Below are positions 50,649 to 57,594 of a stretch of 64,000 bases of DNA, piece after piece (position 1 is the stretch's first letter; each line of letters starts with the position of its first letter). The translations under genes were made by a program, and so were the position numbers. The notes beneath the pieces are model-generated. The model was not told the origin of the DNA and searched no databases. It saw only the letters and a list, made by a program, of their open reading frames with translations. Source of the stretch: Chryseobacterium tagetis (GTDB lineage Bacteria; Bacteroidota; Bacteroidia; Flavobacteriales; Weeksellaceae); contig NZ_JAERSE020000002.1 of assembly GCF_016735585.2 (NCBI RefSeq), positions 744,001 to 808,000 on the forward strand. The letters run 5' to 3'.

Positions 50649-51518
50649 TTACGCATTTCTGAGTTTTTCCGGAGATATTCCAAACTTTTTTTTGAAGGCT
50701 CTGGAGAAGTTCTGCACATAGTCGTATCCACAGTCTATGGCTATTTCTTTGATCATAATGTTTTTGTCAACGATAAGTTTCTTGGCTTTTAGCATTCTAA
50801 GCTCCGAAACATAGTCAACAATTGTAGAATGATAATGTTCTTTAAATTCTTTTCTGATCTTATTTTCATTTATTCCTAGTTCTTGGCTCAGGTCATTGAT
50901 CTTAATGCTTTTGTGATAATTCTCGTCAATATATTTTTTGATGCGGATGTGTAATTCCGATGGATTTTCAATATTATCTTTTTCGGTGAACTGTTCAAAA
51001 ATTAAAATCAAAAGCTTGATGATTTTAGCCTCTATAAAAAGTTTCTGCATCATTCCTTTCTTTGAATATTCGATAATTTCTTTCAGAATGATATGCATTT
51101 CTACTGTCATTAAAGGAGGAGTCTGCTTGTGCAGGAAGATGAAATTATTTTTTTTCATCTGTTCCAGGATGTCTGAACTCTCTTTGCTTTTTTCAGGATT
51201 AAAAAGATTAAAGATGTATCGGTATTTTATTTGTATCTGTAGGTATTTTAAAAGCTCCTGATTTTCTGTCCACAATTTAGCTTTACTCTCTTTTGAAGAA
51301 TAGTGCAGAATGTATTCGTTTTCTTTGAATGAAAATTGAGTTCCGCAGTCCTGCGCGTCCAAATTGATACTTGGGCTCAGCAAAAAAAGAAGATTAAAGC
51401 TCGATTTTCCTTCCACAAAATTCGATTTAAGGCATTTTTCCTCATTTGAATTGGTATGAAGGAGAATAGAGATTTCCTCTGAATTATAAATTTGCCCCTC
51501 CTTAATGGTATGCTTCAT
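50649..51518 (-). CDS. AraC family transcriptional regulator
   Basis: About 289 aa from the ATG at 51518; a TTG at 51533 opens the frame. The C-terminal AraC domain (about 190-287) has two HTHs: KINDLSQELGINENKIRKEF, and IAIDCGYDYVQNFSRAFKKKFGISP with the hallmark FSRAFKKKFG. The N-terminal 180 residues have no recognisable cupin motif and many charged residues, so the sensed signal is unknown. It is divergent from the T9SS cargo gene at 51681, which could be its target by position only. Confidence 0.88.
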   Translation of the reverse strand: MKHTIKEGQIYNSEEISILLHTNSNEEKCLKSNFVEGKSSFNLLFLLSPSINLDAQDCGTQFSFKENEYILHYSSKESKAKLWTENQELLKYLQIQIKYRYIFNLFNPEKSKESSDILEQMKKNNFIFLHKQTPPLMTVEMHIILKEIIEYSKKGMMQKLFIEAKIIKLLILIFEQFTEKDNIENPSELHIRIKKYIDENYHKSIKINDLSQELGINENKIRKEFKEHYHSTIVDYVSELRMLKAKKLIVDKNIMIKEIAIDCGYDYVQNFSRAFKKKFGISPEKLRNA

Positions 51519-51680
51519 ATGGCGGTTTTTCAATTTATTATTTGAAAATCAGTCTTTTGGGTTTTTATGTTCTGTATGATTATCAATAGTTTGAAAATGA
51601 TAACAATACTTAATCCGATACAAGTAATTTTGCGCAAATTTAGTACAATTAATTTAGAATAAATAAAAATAAATATTCAA

Positions 51681-53756
51681 ATGTTTAAAAATTTATATTC
51701 TGTAGCGACCAAAATTGGGTTAGGAGTAGGAATGTTATCTATTGCGGCAGGGGCTTTATCTGCTCAGCAATGGCAGGATGTAGGAACATCAGGAAATCTT
51801 TCTTCCGGTACGTCTAGTTATAATAATTTAGCAATTGATACGCAGGGAAATTATTACGTTTCATATTACGATGTAGCAGTGTCTAAGGGTTCAGTACAAA
51901 AATTTAACGGAACCTCTTGGTCTTATGTAGGTGGTGCAGCAGGAGTTACAACGGGAAGTGCAACATACAGCTCTTTGTCTGTAGATTCTTCAGGGAAATT
52001 ATATTATACCAACCAATGGGCCTATCCTAATTCAGGAATGGAGGTTCGAAAATTTGATGCGGGCGTATGGAGTCAGCTTCCCAACGTATTTAGTGCAACC
52101 ACAAATTATCAGGCTTCTGCAGTAGCACCAAACGGAGATCTTTTTGCGTATGGTTCTGTAGATTCTGGGACAGTGAAGCGTTATGTAAACGGTGCTTGGG
52201 AACAGGTTGGGCCAACAGGAGTTGCGGGAGGTGTTCCTTATAATGCTGAAATGGTAATTGGGACTAACGGAAAAGTATATGTGTGTCAAAATGCATCCGG
52301 AGTAAAAGTATTTGAAAATTCTTTGACAGCTTCTTCGACTGATAGCTGGACTTTAGTTGGAGGAGCTTCGGTGGGAACTACCTTTACAGAAGGAGTAAAC
52401 GCAACTTCAGATATTGCGATTGGAGCAGATAATAAATTGTACGTAGTATATTCTTCAAATGCAGCAAACAACAGAAGGCTGAATGTGAAAAAATTCAACG
52501 GAACAGATTGGGAGCAGGTAGGTGATGTGAATTTTGGAATTTCCAATGATCTTTATAATGTAGCGATTGCAGTAACACCTGCTGGAAAAATATATGTTGT
52601 GGCAAGTGGTTGGGCTATTAACGGAGGAAAAAATACAGTATATGAATATAATGCGACTACCAATACTTGGGGAACTTTTGGAGGTGATTTCGTATCTGAT
52701 GGTACAGCGACGTACAATGATTTGCAATATGATGCAGTTAGCAATTCTTTAGTTCTTACTTATTCTCAAAGTGGGGTGAGAGTGAAGAGAATTTCCCTTA
52801 CTCCTGCTTGTAATAATACAGACCCGGGAGCAAATCCTGGAGATACAGGTTGCGTAAGTTTTACCTACAAAGGACAGCCGGTTTCTTATACCACTGTAAG
52901 AGGACAGGATGGCAAGGTTTGGCTTCAGCAGAATTTAGGAAGTACTCAGGTGGCAACGACTATGACAGATACCAATTCTTATGGAGATCTTTTCCAGTGG
53001 GGAAGATGGGATGATGGTCATCAAGTGAGAAATTCTTCCACGGTTTCTATGCCTTCGGTTAATAATCCTTCAGGTTTAACAGGCATTACTTCATTCATTA
53101 TCGGATCAGGAACGAGTAATTATTGGTGGAGTTCAAATGCGTTAACTGATAAGTGGTCAGGAGAAAATATTGCTGCAATGACTTCAGAAATCGGAGTAGA
53201 TCCTTGTAAAGCAATTGGGCAGAGCTGGAGATTACCAACTCAGGCAGACTGGACAACAGCGGTGAGCGCAGAAGGTATTTCAAATCCTGCGTCTGCATTT
53301 AACAGCAGGCTTAAACTTCCTGCAGCAGGTAACAGAAGTCCAATAGATGCTACTTTCACCTATGAAGGACAAAGAGGATATTATTGGAGTTCTGATGTAT
53401 CAGGTTCAGGAGGAAAGTATCTTTATATAGGGACAACGATTGCGAACGCATCTTCAGGAGGTCCTAGAGGACAAGGTCAGTCCCTAAGATGTATTAAAGA
53501 AACTTCTGCGCTGGGAACATCAGATATAAAACGTGTAAATCTTGGGATTTATCCGAATCCTACAAAAGATATTCTGAATATTAAAATTGATTCATTAATT
53601 GATGCTGTCAGCGTTACCAATATGGTGGGACAAAAAATTAATGTTCAGTTCTCTAATAATCAGCTCAATCTGCAAGGCTATCCAAACGGAGTGTACATTG
53701 TAGAGGTAAAACTAAAAAGCGGACAGACAATTTCTAAAAAAGTGATTAAAAATTAA
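51681..53756 (+). CDS. T9SS type A sorting domain protein with FISUMP domain
   Basis: A 691-aa secreted protein. The signal peptide ends GALSAQ (about residue 28). Residues about 30-375 form a repeated beta-propeller-like region with recurring Q(K)FNGTSW and LYVVYSS blades. Residues about 390-610 match the Fibrobacter major paralogous (FISUMP) domain: TVRGQDGKVWLQQNLG, then QSWRLPTQADWTTAV, then YYWSSD and GQSLRCIKE. The last 75 residues are a type A T9SS sorting domain (NLGIYPNPTKDILNIK ... GVYIVEVKLKSGQTISKKVIKN). It should be secreted to the cell surface by the type IX system. Confidence 0.85.
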   Translation: MFKNLYSVATKIGLGVGMLSIAAGALSAQQWQDVGTSGNLSSGTSSYNNLAIDTQGNYYVSYYDVAVSKGSVQKFNGTSWSYVGGAAGVTTGSATYSSLSVDSSGKLYYTNQWAYPNSGMEVRKFDAGVWSQLPNVFSATTNYQASAVAPNGDLFAYGSVDSGTVKRYVNGAWEQVGPTGVAGGVPYNAEMVIGTNGKVYVCQNASGVKVFENSLTASSTDSWTLVGGASVGTTFTEGVNATSDIAIGADNKLYVVYSSNAANNRRLNVKKFNGTDWEQVGDVNFGISNDLYNVAIAVTPAGKIYVVASGWAINGGKNTVYEYNATTNTWGTFGGDFVSDGTATYNDLQYDAVSNSLVLTYSQSGVRVKRISLTPACNNTDPGANPGDTGCVSFTYKGQPVSYTTVRGQDGKVWLQQNLGSTQVATTMTDTNSYGDLFQWGRWDDGHQVRNSSTVSMPSVNNPSGLTGITSFIIGSGTSNYWWSSNALTDKWSGENIAAMTSEIGVDPCKAIGQSWRLPTQADWTTAVSAEGISNPASAFNSRLKLPAAGNRSPIDATFTYEGQRGYYWSSDVSGSGGKYLYIGTTIANASSGGPRGQGQSLRCIKETSALGTSDIKRVNLGIYPNPTKDILNIKIDSLIDAVSVTNMVGQKINVQFSNNQLNLQGYPNGVYIVEVKLKSGQTISKKVIKN

Positions 53757-53779
53757 TTCCGTTCATATTAGATTGATAG

Positions 53780-53811
53780 ACAAAAGGCTTTTTTTAAGCC
53801 TTTTGTTTTTT
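53780..53811 (+). terminator. Terminator of the T9SS cargo gene
   Basis: ACAAAAGGCTT and AAGCCTTTTGT form an 11-bp stem around a T loop, followed by a T-run. Confidence 0.85.
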
Positions 53812-53915
53812 TATGACATTTGGGCTCAGCGATGAGAATGGAATGTATGAATGAACCTTATCTTTTTCAGTTGAAACCAGAAACAGGAATTGTCATTCAG
53901 AAAATGATGATCAAA
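53812..53915. other. Intergenic flank left of the mobile element
   Basis: About 100 nt of ordinary AT-rich DNA between the T9SS gene terminator and the IS1595-type element. I see no gene or repeat in it. In the uninterrupted ancestor it would have joined the prfA promoter region at 57603. Confidence 0.4.
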
Positions 53916-53923
53916 TAAAAAAA
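53916..53923. repeat. Left target site duplication, TAAAAAAA
   Basis: Eight bases TAAAAAAA directly outside the left terminal inverted repeat, identical to 57595-57602 outside the right repeat. An 8-bp duplication is what IS1595-family elements generate. The A-run makes chance agreement more likely than for a mixed sequence, but the leading T marks the boundary on both sides. Confidence 0.75.
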
Positions 53924-53947
53924 GGTAACTATACGTTACTTTACACT
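53924..53947. repeat. Left terminal inverted repeat of the IS1595-type element
   Basis: Begins GGTAACTATACG and ends TTTACACT. It matches the reverse complement of 57571-57594 except at positions 6, 13, 14 and 16. Confidence 0.82.
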
Positions 53948-53981
53948 AAAGAATAAGTCTGATATTTTATCTCATTTTTAT

Positions 53982-53989
53982 TATATTTG
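53982..53989 (+). promoter_or_regulatory. -7 element of the first passenger gene
   Basis: TATATTTG is an exact TAnnTTTG match, 15 nt before the ATG at 54005, inside the left end of the element. Confidence 0.5.
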
Positions 53990-54004
53990 ATAAAATTGAT
54001 AACT

Positions 54005-54184
54005 ATGAATAAATTTATTGAAATTAATGGTGTGCATTTTAATCTTTCTCATATAATCTCAATTAGTGAAAGTAAAAATCCAAGAACAGGGCATACCACA
54101 CTAATTATAAAGTTTTCAAATGGTGAGATTGAAAAAATTGTGCACCCACAGGCTAAAGAAATTATTTCAAAGCTAAATTCATAA
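54005..54184 (+). CDS. Small FlbD-like passenger protein (60 aa, hypothetical)
   Basis: About 59-60 aa from the ATG at 54005; upstream in-frame codons overlap the -7 element. The sequence pattern (MNKFIEINGVHFNLSHIISI, then TTLIIKFSNGEIEKI) recalls FlbD/YlzI small proteins: an opening strand, NG turn, 'xxL..I..I' and a T-x-I-x-x-x-NG strand. FlbD itself is a flagellar protein, but this genome shows no flagellar genes here, so only the fold is suggested. Two further proteins in the element (54403-54591 and 56955-57194) share the pattern. Own promoter and own terminator. Confidence 0.55.
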   Translation: MNKFIEINGVHFNLSHIISISESKNPRTGHTTLIIKFSNGEIEKIVHPQAKEIISKLNS

Positions 54185-54210
54185 CAATCTTTAACGAAAC
54201 AAACAATACA

Positions 54211-54246
54211 AAGGCTGACTCAAACCGAGACAGCCTTATTTTTTTA
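54211..54246 (+). terminator. Terminator of the 60-aa passenger gene
   Basis: AAGGCTG-A-CTC and GAG-A-CAGCCTT pair around AAACC, followed by ATTTTTTT. Confidence 0.75.
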
Positions 54247-54270
54247 TAAATAATCTTAAAATTTTACACT

Positions 54271-54417
54271 ATGGAAAATCAAAAATTTGACAAAGAAAAG
54301 TTCAACAATGAAGTTGAACAAATTGTAGACTTATTAAAAGGTAAAAGTTATACCGAAGTCAAATTTCTATTTAAGTATGTCATTATAAGAATTAAAGAAC
54401 GCTTATTCATTAATTAG
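54271..54417 (+). CDS. Tiny passenger ORF (48 aa), convergent with the next gene
   Basis: ATG 54271 to TAG 54415-54417, 48 aa, Lys/Glu-rich, predicted all-helical (KFDKEKFNNEVEQIVDLL near the N-terminus). It ends 15 nt inside the end of the minus-strand gene 54403-54591. A second ORF of nearly the same size, with similar F[DN]K.K opening and helical pattern, is at 56834-56986 and also converges on an FlbD-like minus-strand gene, so the arrangement is duplicated. That repetition supports it being real. Function unknown. Confidence 0.45.
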   Translation: MENQKFDKEKFNNEVEQIVDLLKGKSYTEVKFLFKYVIIRIKERLFIN

Positions 54418-54591
54418 ATTATAAAATTCCTCAACTGTCATATCTAAATCAATTTCAGATTTATCTGTCATTTTTACAGTTATACAATCTTCACCTCCAA
54501 TGTGAGATTCTATAACAGATGAAATACAAGTGGTATTTATAATACAGTGTTTCCCAGTAATGTCTTCAAGCTTAATTAATTTCGTATTCAT
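54403..54591 (-). CDS. Small FlbD-like passenger protein (62 aa, hypothetical)
   Basis: A 62-aa acidic protein from ATG 54591. The pattern LIKLEDITGKHCIINTTCISSV followed by DCITVKMTDKSEIDLDM resembles the FlbD-like protein at 54005 and the one at 56955, with the insertion of two cysteines. Its 3' end overlaps the tiny ORF at 54271 by 15 nt in convergent orientation. The repeated convergent layout suggests antisense or toxin-antitoxin-like control, which is inference. Confidence 0.5.
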   Translation of the reverse strand: MNTKLIKLEDITGKHCIINTTCISSVIESHIGGEDCITVKMTDKSEIDLDMTVEEFYNLINE

Positions 54592-54638
54592 AGGTTAATT
54601 TTTGCCTCTAAGATAAACAATAAAAGGCATAGTTTTTG

Positions 54639-54646
54639 TATATTTG
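54639..54646 (+). promoter_or_regulatory. -7 element of the structured RNA candidate
   Basis: TATATTTG is an exact TAnnTTTG match, placing transcription start near 54653, just upstream of the long hairpin. Confidence 0.5.
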
Positions 54647-54652
54647 TAGTCA

Positions 54653-54845
54653 AATTTTTTCGAAAAAAGAAAAGCATTAGCTTTTATTCTGCCTGTAGGA
54701 ATCTGGTAAATTCAAAATGAGGTGTAGAATAAGTAAGTTGAATGCTCATGCTCTATATGGGCATGGGTTTCTCTTATTTATACCTCATGGTTTACCAGAA
54801 CCTCTACAGATTAAATAAGAACTACAGACCCATGCTTTTTTTATT
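54653..54845 (+). ncRNA. Rod-like structured RNA candidate in the IS1595-type element
   Basis: About 190 nt with no convincing protein between a -7 element and a T-run. Paired segments run inward as a long imperfect rod: AAAAGCAT (54670-54677) with ATGCTTTT (54832-54839); CTGTAG (54693) with CTACAG (54804-54809); TCTGGTAAA (54702-54710) with TTTACCAGA (54791-54799); ATGAGGT (54717-54723) with ACCTCAT (54782-54788); AATAAG (54728-54733) with CTTATT (54773-54778); apical CATGCTC (54747-54753) with GGGCATG (54759-54765). A second CTACAG (54822) and ACCCATG (54828-54834) offer alternative pairings. The T-run begins at 54836. It recalls 6S-like rods, but identity is not established. It could instead be a leader of the lipoprotein at 54895. 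Confidence 0.55.
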
Positions 54846-54894
54846 TAATCACAAATTTTCTACATTGGGTTTGGGTAGATTAAAAATCTATCTT

Positions 54895-55167
54895 ATGAAA
54901 AACTTACTATTAATCAGTTCATTATCAGTAATTCTATTAAGCTGTGAAGCAACAGCAAAAGCAACACACGGGGCAACAGAAAGTAAACTAATCAAAATTG
55001 TATCAGTTGAGCAAGGTTGTCCCGTGGAAAACATCAAAATCATAGATAAAGGAAGAGGCTCCTATGCACTGGATGTTTGTGGAAAACGAATGGTGTATAG
55101 ACAAGCGGGAAGTACCTTTATGGAATCTTCTAAAATGCAAGTTATAATGAATAGTGCAGGTAACTAA
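54895..55167 (+). CDS. Small lipoprotein with paired cysteines (passenger)
   Basis: About 90 aa from the ATG at 54895. The frame opens at 54742, but that part lies across the structured RNA, whereas ATG 54895 gives a lipoprotein signal ending ILLSC. The mature part reads SVEQGCPVENIKIIDKGRGSYALDVCGKRMVYRQAG, a pattern with two cysteines and a CGK...Y strand seen in small envelope proteins of many Gram-negatives. Function unknown. It is followed by a second lipoprotein gene 10 nt later, so they are probably co-transcribed. Confidence 0.6.
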   Translation: MKNLLLISSLSVILLSCEATAKATHGATESKLIKIVSVEQGCPVENIKIIDKGRGSYALDVCGKRMVYRQAGSTFMESSKMQVIMNSAGN

Positions 55168-55177
55168 ATATTATAAA

Positions 55178-55567
55178 ATGAAAAAAATACTATTTATCTT
55201 ACTTGTTGCTATTTCTTTCGTTAGCTGTTCTGGAAACGATGATGATTCAACACCACAACAAAACAATCCTGTAACAACTCAATACTTTCATCCTCCTGCA
55301 TGGATTCAGGGTTCTTGGAAAGTAGGTAATACATCTTATTATAAATTTACAAATGATGATTTTATTTATGTAATGAATGGAACGAGCTACAAAGCAATTC
55401 TAACACAAACTGCTGCTTCAAATCAGACAGCTAAAGTAGATGAAATAATAAATGATACAGACTATAATTTCACAATCACTGCTGGTACTTCAGGTGGAAC
55501 TTATAAATTTCACAAAATAAACTCTACACAGATACAGTGGAATAATATCACTTTAGATAAAGAATAA
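55178..55567 (+). CDS. Lipoprotein of unknown function (passenger)
   Basis: About 129 aa from the ATG at 55178; the frame opens at 55154. The lipoprotein signal ends FVSCSGNDDD, a typical Bacteroidetes surface-export motif with acidic residues after the cysteine. The mature part resembles small lipocalin-like beta proteins (WIQGSWKVGNTSYYKFTNDDFIYV; YKFHKINSTQIQWNNITL), the layout used by several flavobacterial 'HPPxWIxGtW' lipoproteins. It lies 26 nt before the transposase gene. Function unknown. Confidence 0.6.
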   Translation: MKKILFILLVAISFVSCSGNDDDSTPQQNNPVTTQYFHPPAWIQGSWKVGNTSYYKFTNDDFIYVMNGTSYKAILTQTAASNQTAKVDEIINDTDYNFTITAGTSGGTYKFHKINSTQIQWNNITLDKE

Positions 55568-55593
55568 GAATTCACATCACATAAATATTAATC

Positions 55594-56520
55594 ATGTTTA
55601 ACACTAACATAAAATCAGTTTTTGAGCTTACTCAAATCTTTTCTACTGAGCAGGATTGCATAGACTACTTAGAGATAATGAAATGGAGCAAAGTTCCTGT
55701 AAGTCCTTTTGATGAAGCCTCAAAAGTATATAAGTGTAAAAATAACCAGTATAGATGTAAGAATACTGGCAAATACTTTAATGTCAAAACTGGAACACTT
55801 TTCGAAAACTCAAAAGTCAGTTTGAAGAAATGGTTCATGGCTATTTGGTTGGTGACTTCTCATAAGAAAGGGATTAGTTCAATACAATTGGGAAAAGATA
55901 TTGGAGTAAGACAGGCAACTGCATGGTTCATGCTTCAAAGAATTAGAGCCTGTTTTGGTATTGAAAATGGTAATGAGTTAGAGGGTGTTGTTGAATGTGA
56001 TGAAACATTTATTGGTGGGAAAAATAAGAACAGACACAAGGATAAGAAGGTTAAAAACTCTCAGGGACGTAGTTTTAAGGATAAAACACCCGTAATGGGA
56101 ATGCTTCAAAGAGATGGCAAAATGAATGCTTTTGTTGTACCTGATACAAAGAGAAGCAGTATTCAGCCATTAGTTTGTAGGTATGTAAATCCAGAAACTA
56201 CAACCCTGATTTCTGATGAATGGTTGGGATATACAGGTTTGAATAAATACTATGACCATAGAATCATTGACCATTCCAAAAAAGAGTATGTAAGTTTGCA
56301 GGATAATAATATACACACAAATAATATCGAAGGCAGTTGGAATATACTTAAAAAGAGTGTTTCAGGAATGTATAATCATGTTTCAAAAAAGCACCTCCAA
56401 AAATATGTTGATGAATTTGTGTATAGATTTAACCTGAGAAAGGTCTCAGACCAAGAAAAATTCAGATATTTGTTATCAAATTCAAATATCCGAACTAAGT
56501 ACAAAGAATTATGTCAATGA
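55594..56520 (+). CDS. IS1595-family (ISXO2-like) DDE transposase
   Basis: A 308-aa transposase. The ISXO2-like catalytic domain has D136 (VECDETFIGG), D208 (SDEWLGYTG) and E246 (HTNNIEGSW), all intact. The N-terminal zinc ribbon common in the family is decayed: the first CPxC position reads SPFD and the second RCKNT keeps one cysteine only. The following KTGTLFENSKVSLKKWF and a helix-turn-helix-like VRQATAWFMLQRIR are conserved. Together with good terminal repeats and target duplication, the gene is probably still active or recently so. Its last 10 nt overlap the next ORF. Confidence 0.9.
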   Translation: MFNTNIKSVFELTQIFSTEQDCIDYLEIMKWSKVPVSPFDEASKVYKCKNNQYRCKNTGKYFNVKTGTLFENSKVSLKKWFMAIWLVTSHKKGISSIQLGKDIGVRQATAWFMLQRIRACFGIENGNELEGVVECDETFIGGKNKNRHKDKKVKNSQGRSFKDKTPVMGMLQRDGKMNAFVVPDTKRSSIQPLVCRYVNPETTTLISDEWLGYTGLNKYYDHRIIDHSKKEYVSLQDNNIHTNNIEGSWNILKKSVSGMYNHVSKKHLQKYVDEFVYRFNLRKVSDQEKFRYLLSNSNIRTKYKELCQ

Positions 56521-56762
56521 CAATAAGTGAACAGCTTAAACACGAACAAGTGAGACACACTATTATAGATGGTGAGGAGTATTTCTATGTGGATGATATT
56601 AAAGACAAATTCGGTTACTTAATACTGGATGCCAATAAAGTAATCTACATAGATGAAACACCATTAATAAAATCAGAGTTTATACAGAAACTATCAAAGT
56701 TTGACCAACTAATAAAACAGACCTTGATTTTTAAACCAAAGAAAAAAGACAAAGAGAACTAA
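56511..56762 (+). CDS. 83-aa protein overlapping the transposase gene
   Basis: ATG 56511 lies 10 nt inside the transposase stop, in another frame, so translation is probably coupled. The protein (EQVRHTIIDGEEYFYVDDIK then FGYLILDANKVIYIDE) recalls the strand-rich 'G..YF...DI...FGY' pattern of phage antirepressor or KilA/BRO-type DNA-binding modules, a weak resemblance. The tail is basic (KPKKKDKEN). A terminator overlaps its stop. A role in transposition control is suggested by position only. Confidence 0.55.
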   Translation: MSMTISEQLKHEQVRHTIIDGEEYFYVDDIKDKFGYLILDANKVIYIDETPLIKSEFIQKLSKFDQLIKQTLIFKPKKKDKEN

Positions 56763-56782
56763 TTTAGTTCTCTTTCTTTTTG
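56754..56782 (+). terminator. Terminator after the transposase operon
   Basis: GAGAACTAA and TTTAGTTCTC pair across the stop codon, followed by TTTCTTTTTG. Confidence 0.6.
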
Positions 56783-56833
56783 TATATGTAACAAATGAGA
56801 TTAATCAATACTGACTAAAAAACAAAAATCATT

Positions 56834-56986
56834 ATGAGCAAAAGTGTATTTAACAAAGCAAAAGTTGACAAAAAAAAGTCTAAAATCTTAAAGACATTAG
56901 ACAATTGTAATTCCTTTGAAATAGAGACTATCTTAGATGAAATTAAAAAAGGACTTAATTATTTTCCTTTAAAGATAAAAGTCTAA
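56834..56986 (+). CDS. Tiny passenger ORF (50 aa), convergent with the next gene
   Basis: ATG 56834 to TAA 56984-56986, 50 aa, basic and helical (SVFNKAKVDKKKSKIL, then SFEIETILDEIKKGL). It resembles the 48-aa ORF at 54271 in size, in the F[DN]K.K opening and in helix spacing. It overlaps by 32 nt the end of the minus-strand gene 56955-57194, repeating the convergent design of the 54271/54403 pair. Function unknown. Confidence 0.45.
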   Translation: MSKSVFNKAKVDKKKSKILKTLDNCNSFEIETILDEIKKGLNYFPLKIKV

Positions 56987-57194
56987 TTCTATTCAAAATA
57001 GATTCTCTTCTTTCAGAAGTTTTGAAATTCATTGTTTGACTATTACAATCAGGAATTAGATAGTATGATACAGTAGTAATGATGTCCTTATCTTTTGGAT
57101 GTTCATACTCTGAAATTTGAATAATGTGATTAGCATTTATACTAACAACATTATCATTATAATCTGTTAAATCAATAAAAATTGGGTTACTCAT
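56955..57194 (-). CDS. Small FlbD-like passenger protein (79 aa, hypothetical)
   Basis: A 79-aa protein from ATG 57194. The N-terminal pattern IFIDLTDYNDNVVSINANHIIQISE parallels the opening of the two other FlbD-like proteins of the element. The later part is longer (TTVSYYLIPDCNSQTMNFK) and the C-terminus is basic and helical. A -7 element TAAGTTTG (57217-57210) with TTTG 20 nt upstream lies just before the start. Convergent overlap of 32 nt with the tiny ORF at 56834. Confidence 0.5.
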   Translation of the reverse strand: MSNPIFIDLTDYNDNVVSINANHIIQISEYEHPKDKDIITTVSYYLIPDCNSQTMNFKTSERRESILNRIRLLSLKENN

Positions 57195-57209
57195 GATTAA
57201 ATGTTTTTA

Positions 57210-57241
57210 CAAACTTATATAAAGTTTTGATTTATAGCAAA
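57210..57241 (-). promoter_or_regulatory. Promoter of the 79-aa passenger gene
   Basis: On the minus strand TTTG (57241-57238), 20 nt, then TAAGTTTG (57217-57210), 16 nt before the ATG at 57194. Confidence 0.5.
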
Positions 57242-57279
57242 AAAAATATATTTTTATACAAATCAAAAACTAAATAATT

Positions 57280-57522
57280 ATGGCACAATCAAATTTTAAA
57301 GTAGGAGACAAAGTAATTCTTAAAACAGGAGGTCCTAAAATGACAATACAAGAAATTATAACTAAAGATGATATAGGCTTCGGTGCTTCTCCTGAATTGG
57401 AAATAAATGTTGTAGTAGCAAACTGGTTTGACATTAACAGTGATTTAAAAGAAGCAGAATTTAAGGAACCTCAATTAGAGAAAGTACAGAACATCACTGA
57501 TGAGTACTTTAAATCTGAATAA
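57280..57522 (+). CDS. DUF2158 (YodC-like) family protein (passenger)
   Basis: An 80-aa protein whose N-terminus FKVGDKVILKTGGPKMTIQEI is the DUF2158/YodC signature; the later ANWFD takes the place of the usual C-x-WF strand end. Such proteins form a small SH3-like barrel of unknown role and often occur on mobile elements and next to phage genes. It is divergent from the 79-aa gene and is the last passenger gene before the right inverted repeat. Confidence 0.75.
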   Translation: MAQSNFKVGDKVILKTGGPKMTIQEIITKDDIGFGASPELEINVVVANWFDINSDLKEAEFKEPQLEKVQNITDEYFKSE

Positions 57523-57526
57523 AGCA

Positions 57527-57562
57527 AAAGAGGACTAATAATTTTTAGTCCTCTTATTTTTA
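57527..57562 (+). terminator. Terminator at the right end of the element
   Basis: AAGAGGACTAA and TTAGTCCTCTT form an 11-bp stem around TAATTT, followed by ATTTTT, just inside the right inverted repeat. It would insulate prfA from element transcription. Confidence 0.8.
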
Positions 57563-57570
57563 ATAAAGTC

Positions 57571-57594
57571 AGTGTAAATTGGCGTATAATTACC
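57571..57594. repeat. Right terminal inverted repeat of the IS1595-type element
   Basis: Begins AGTGTAAATTGG and ends TATAATTACC. Its reverse complement matches 53924-53947 at 20 of 24 positions. Confidence 0.82.

Larger units (their letters stand above)
53924..57594. mobile_element. IS1595-family (ISXO2-like) element with passenger genes
   Basis: A 3,671-bp element bounded by 24-bp terminal inverted repeats (20 of 24 identical) and an 8-bp target duplication. It encodes an ISXO2-like DDE transposase (55594-56520) overlapped by an 83-aa ORF, and also three small FlbD-like proteins, two tiny convergent ORFs, two lipoproteins, a DUF2158 protein and a structured RNA candidate. Typical single-gene IS1595 members are about 0.7-2 kb; larger ones with passenger genes are known in the family. 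It inserted into an intergenic A-run between the T9SS gene and prfA, disrupting no gene. Confidence 0.85.

Noticed and set aside
54742..54894. N-terminal extension of the passenger lipoprotein
   Set aside because: The ATG at 54895 gives a proper lipoprotein signal; the extension is the structured RNA region read as codons.
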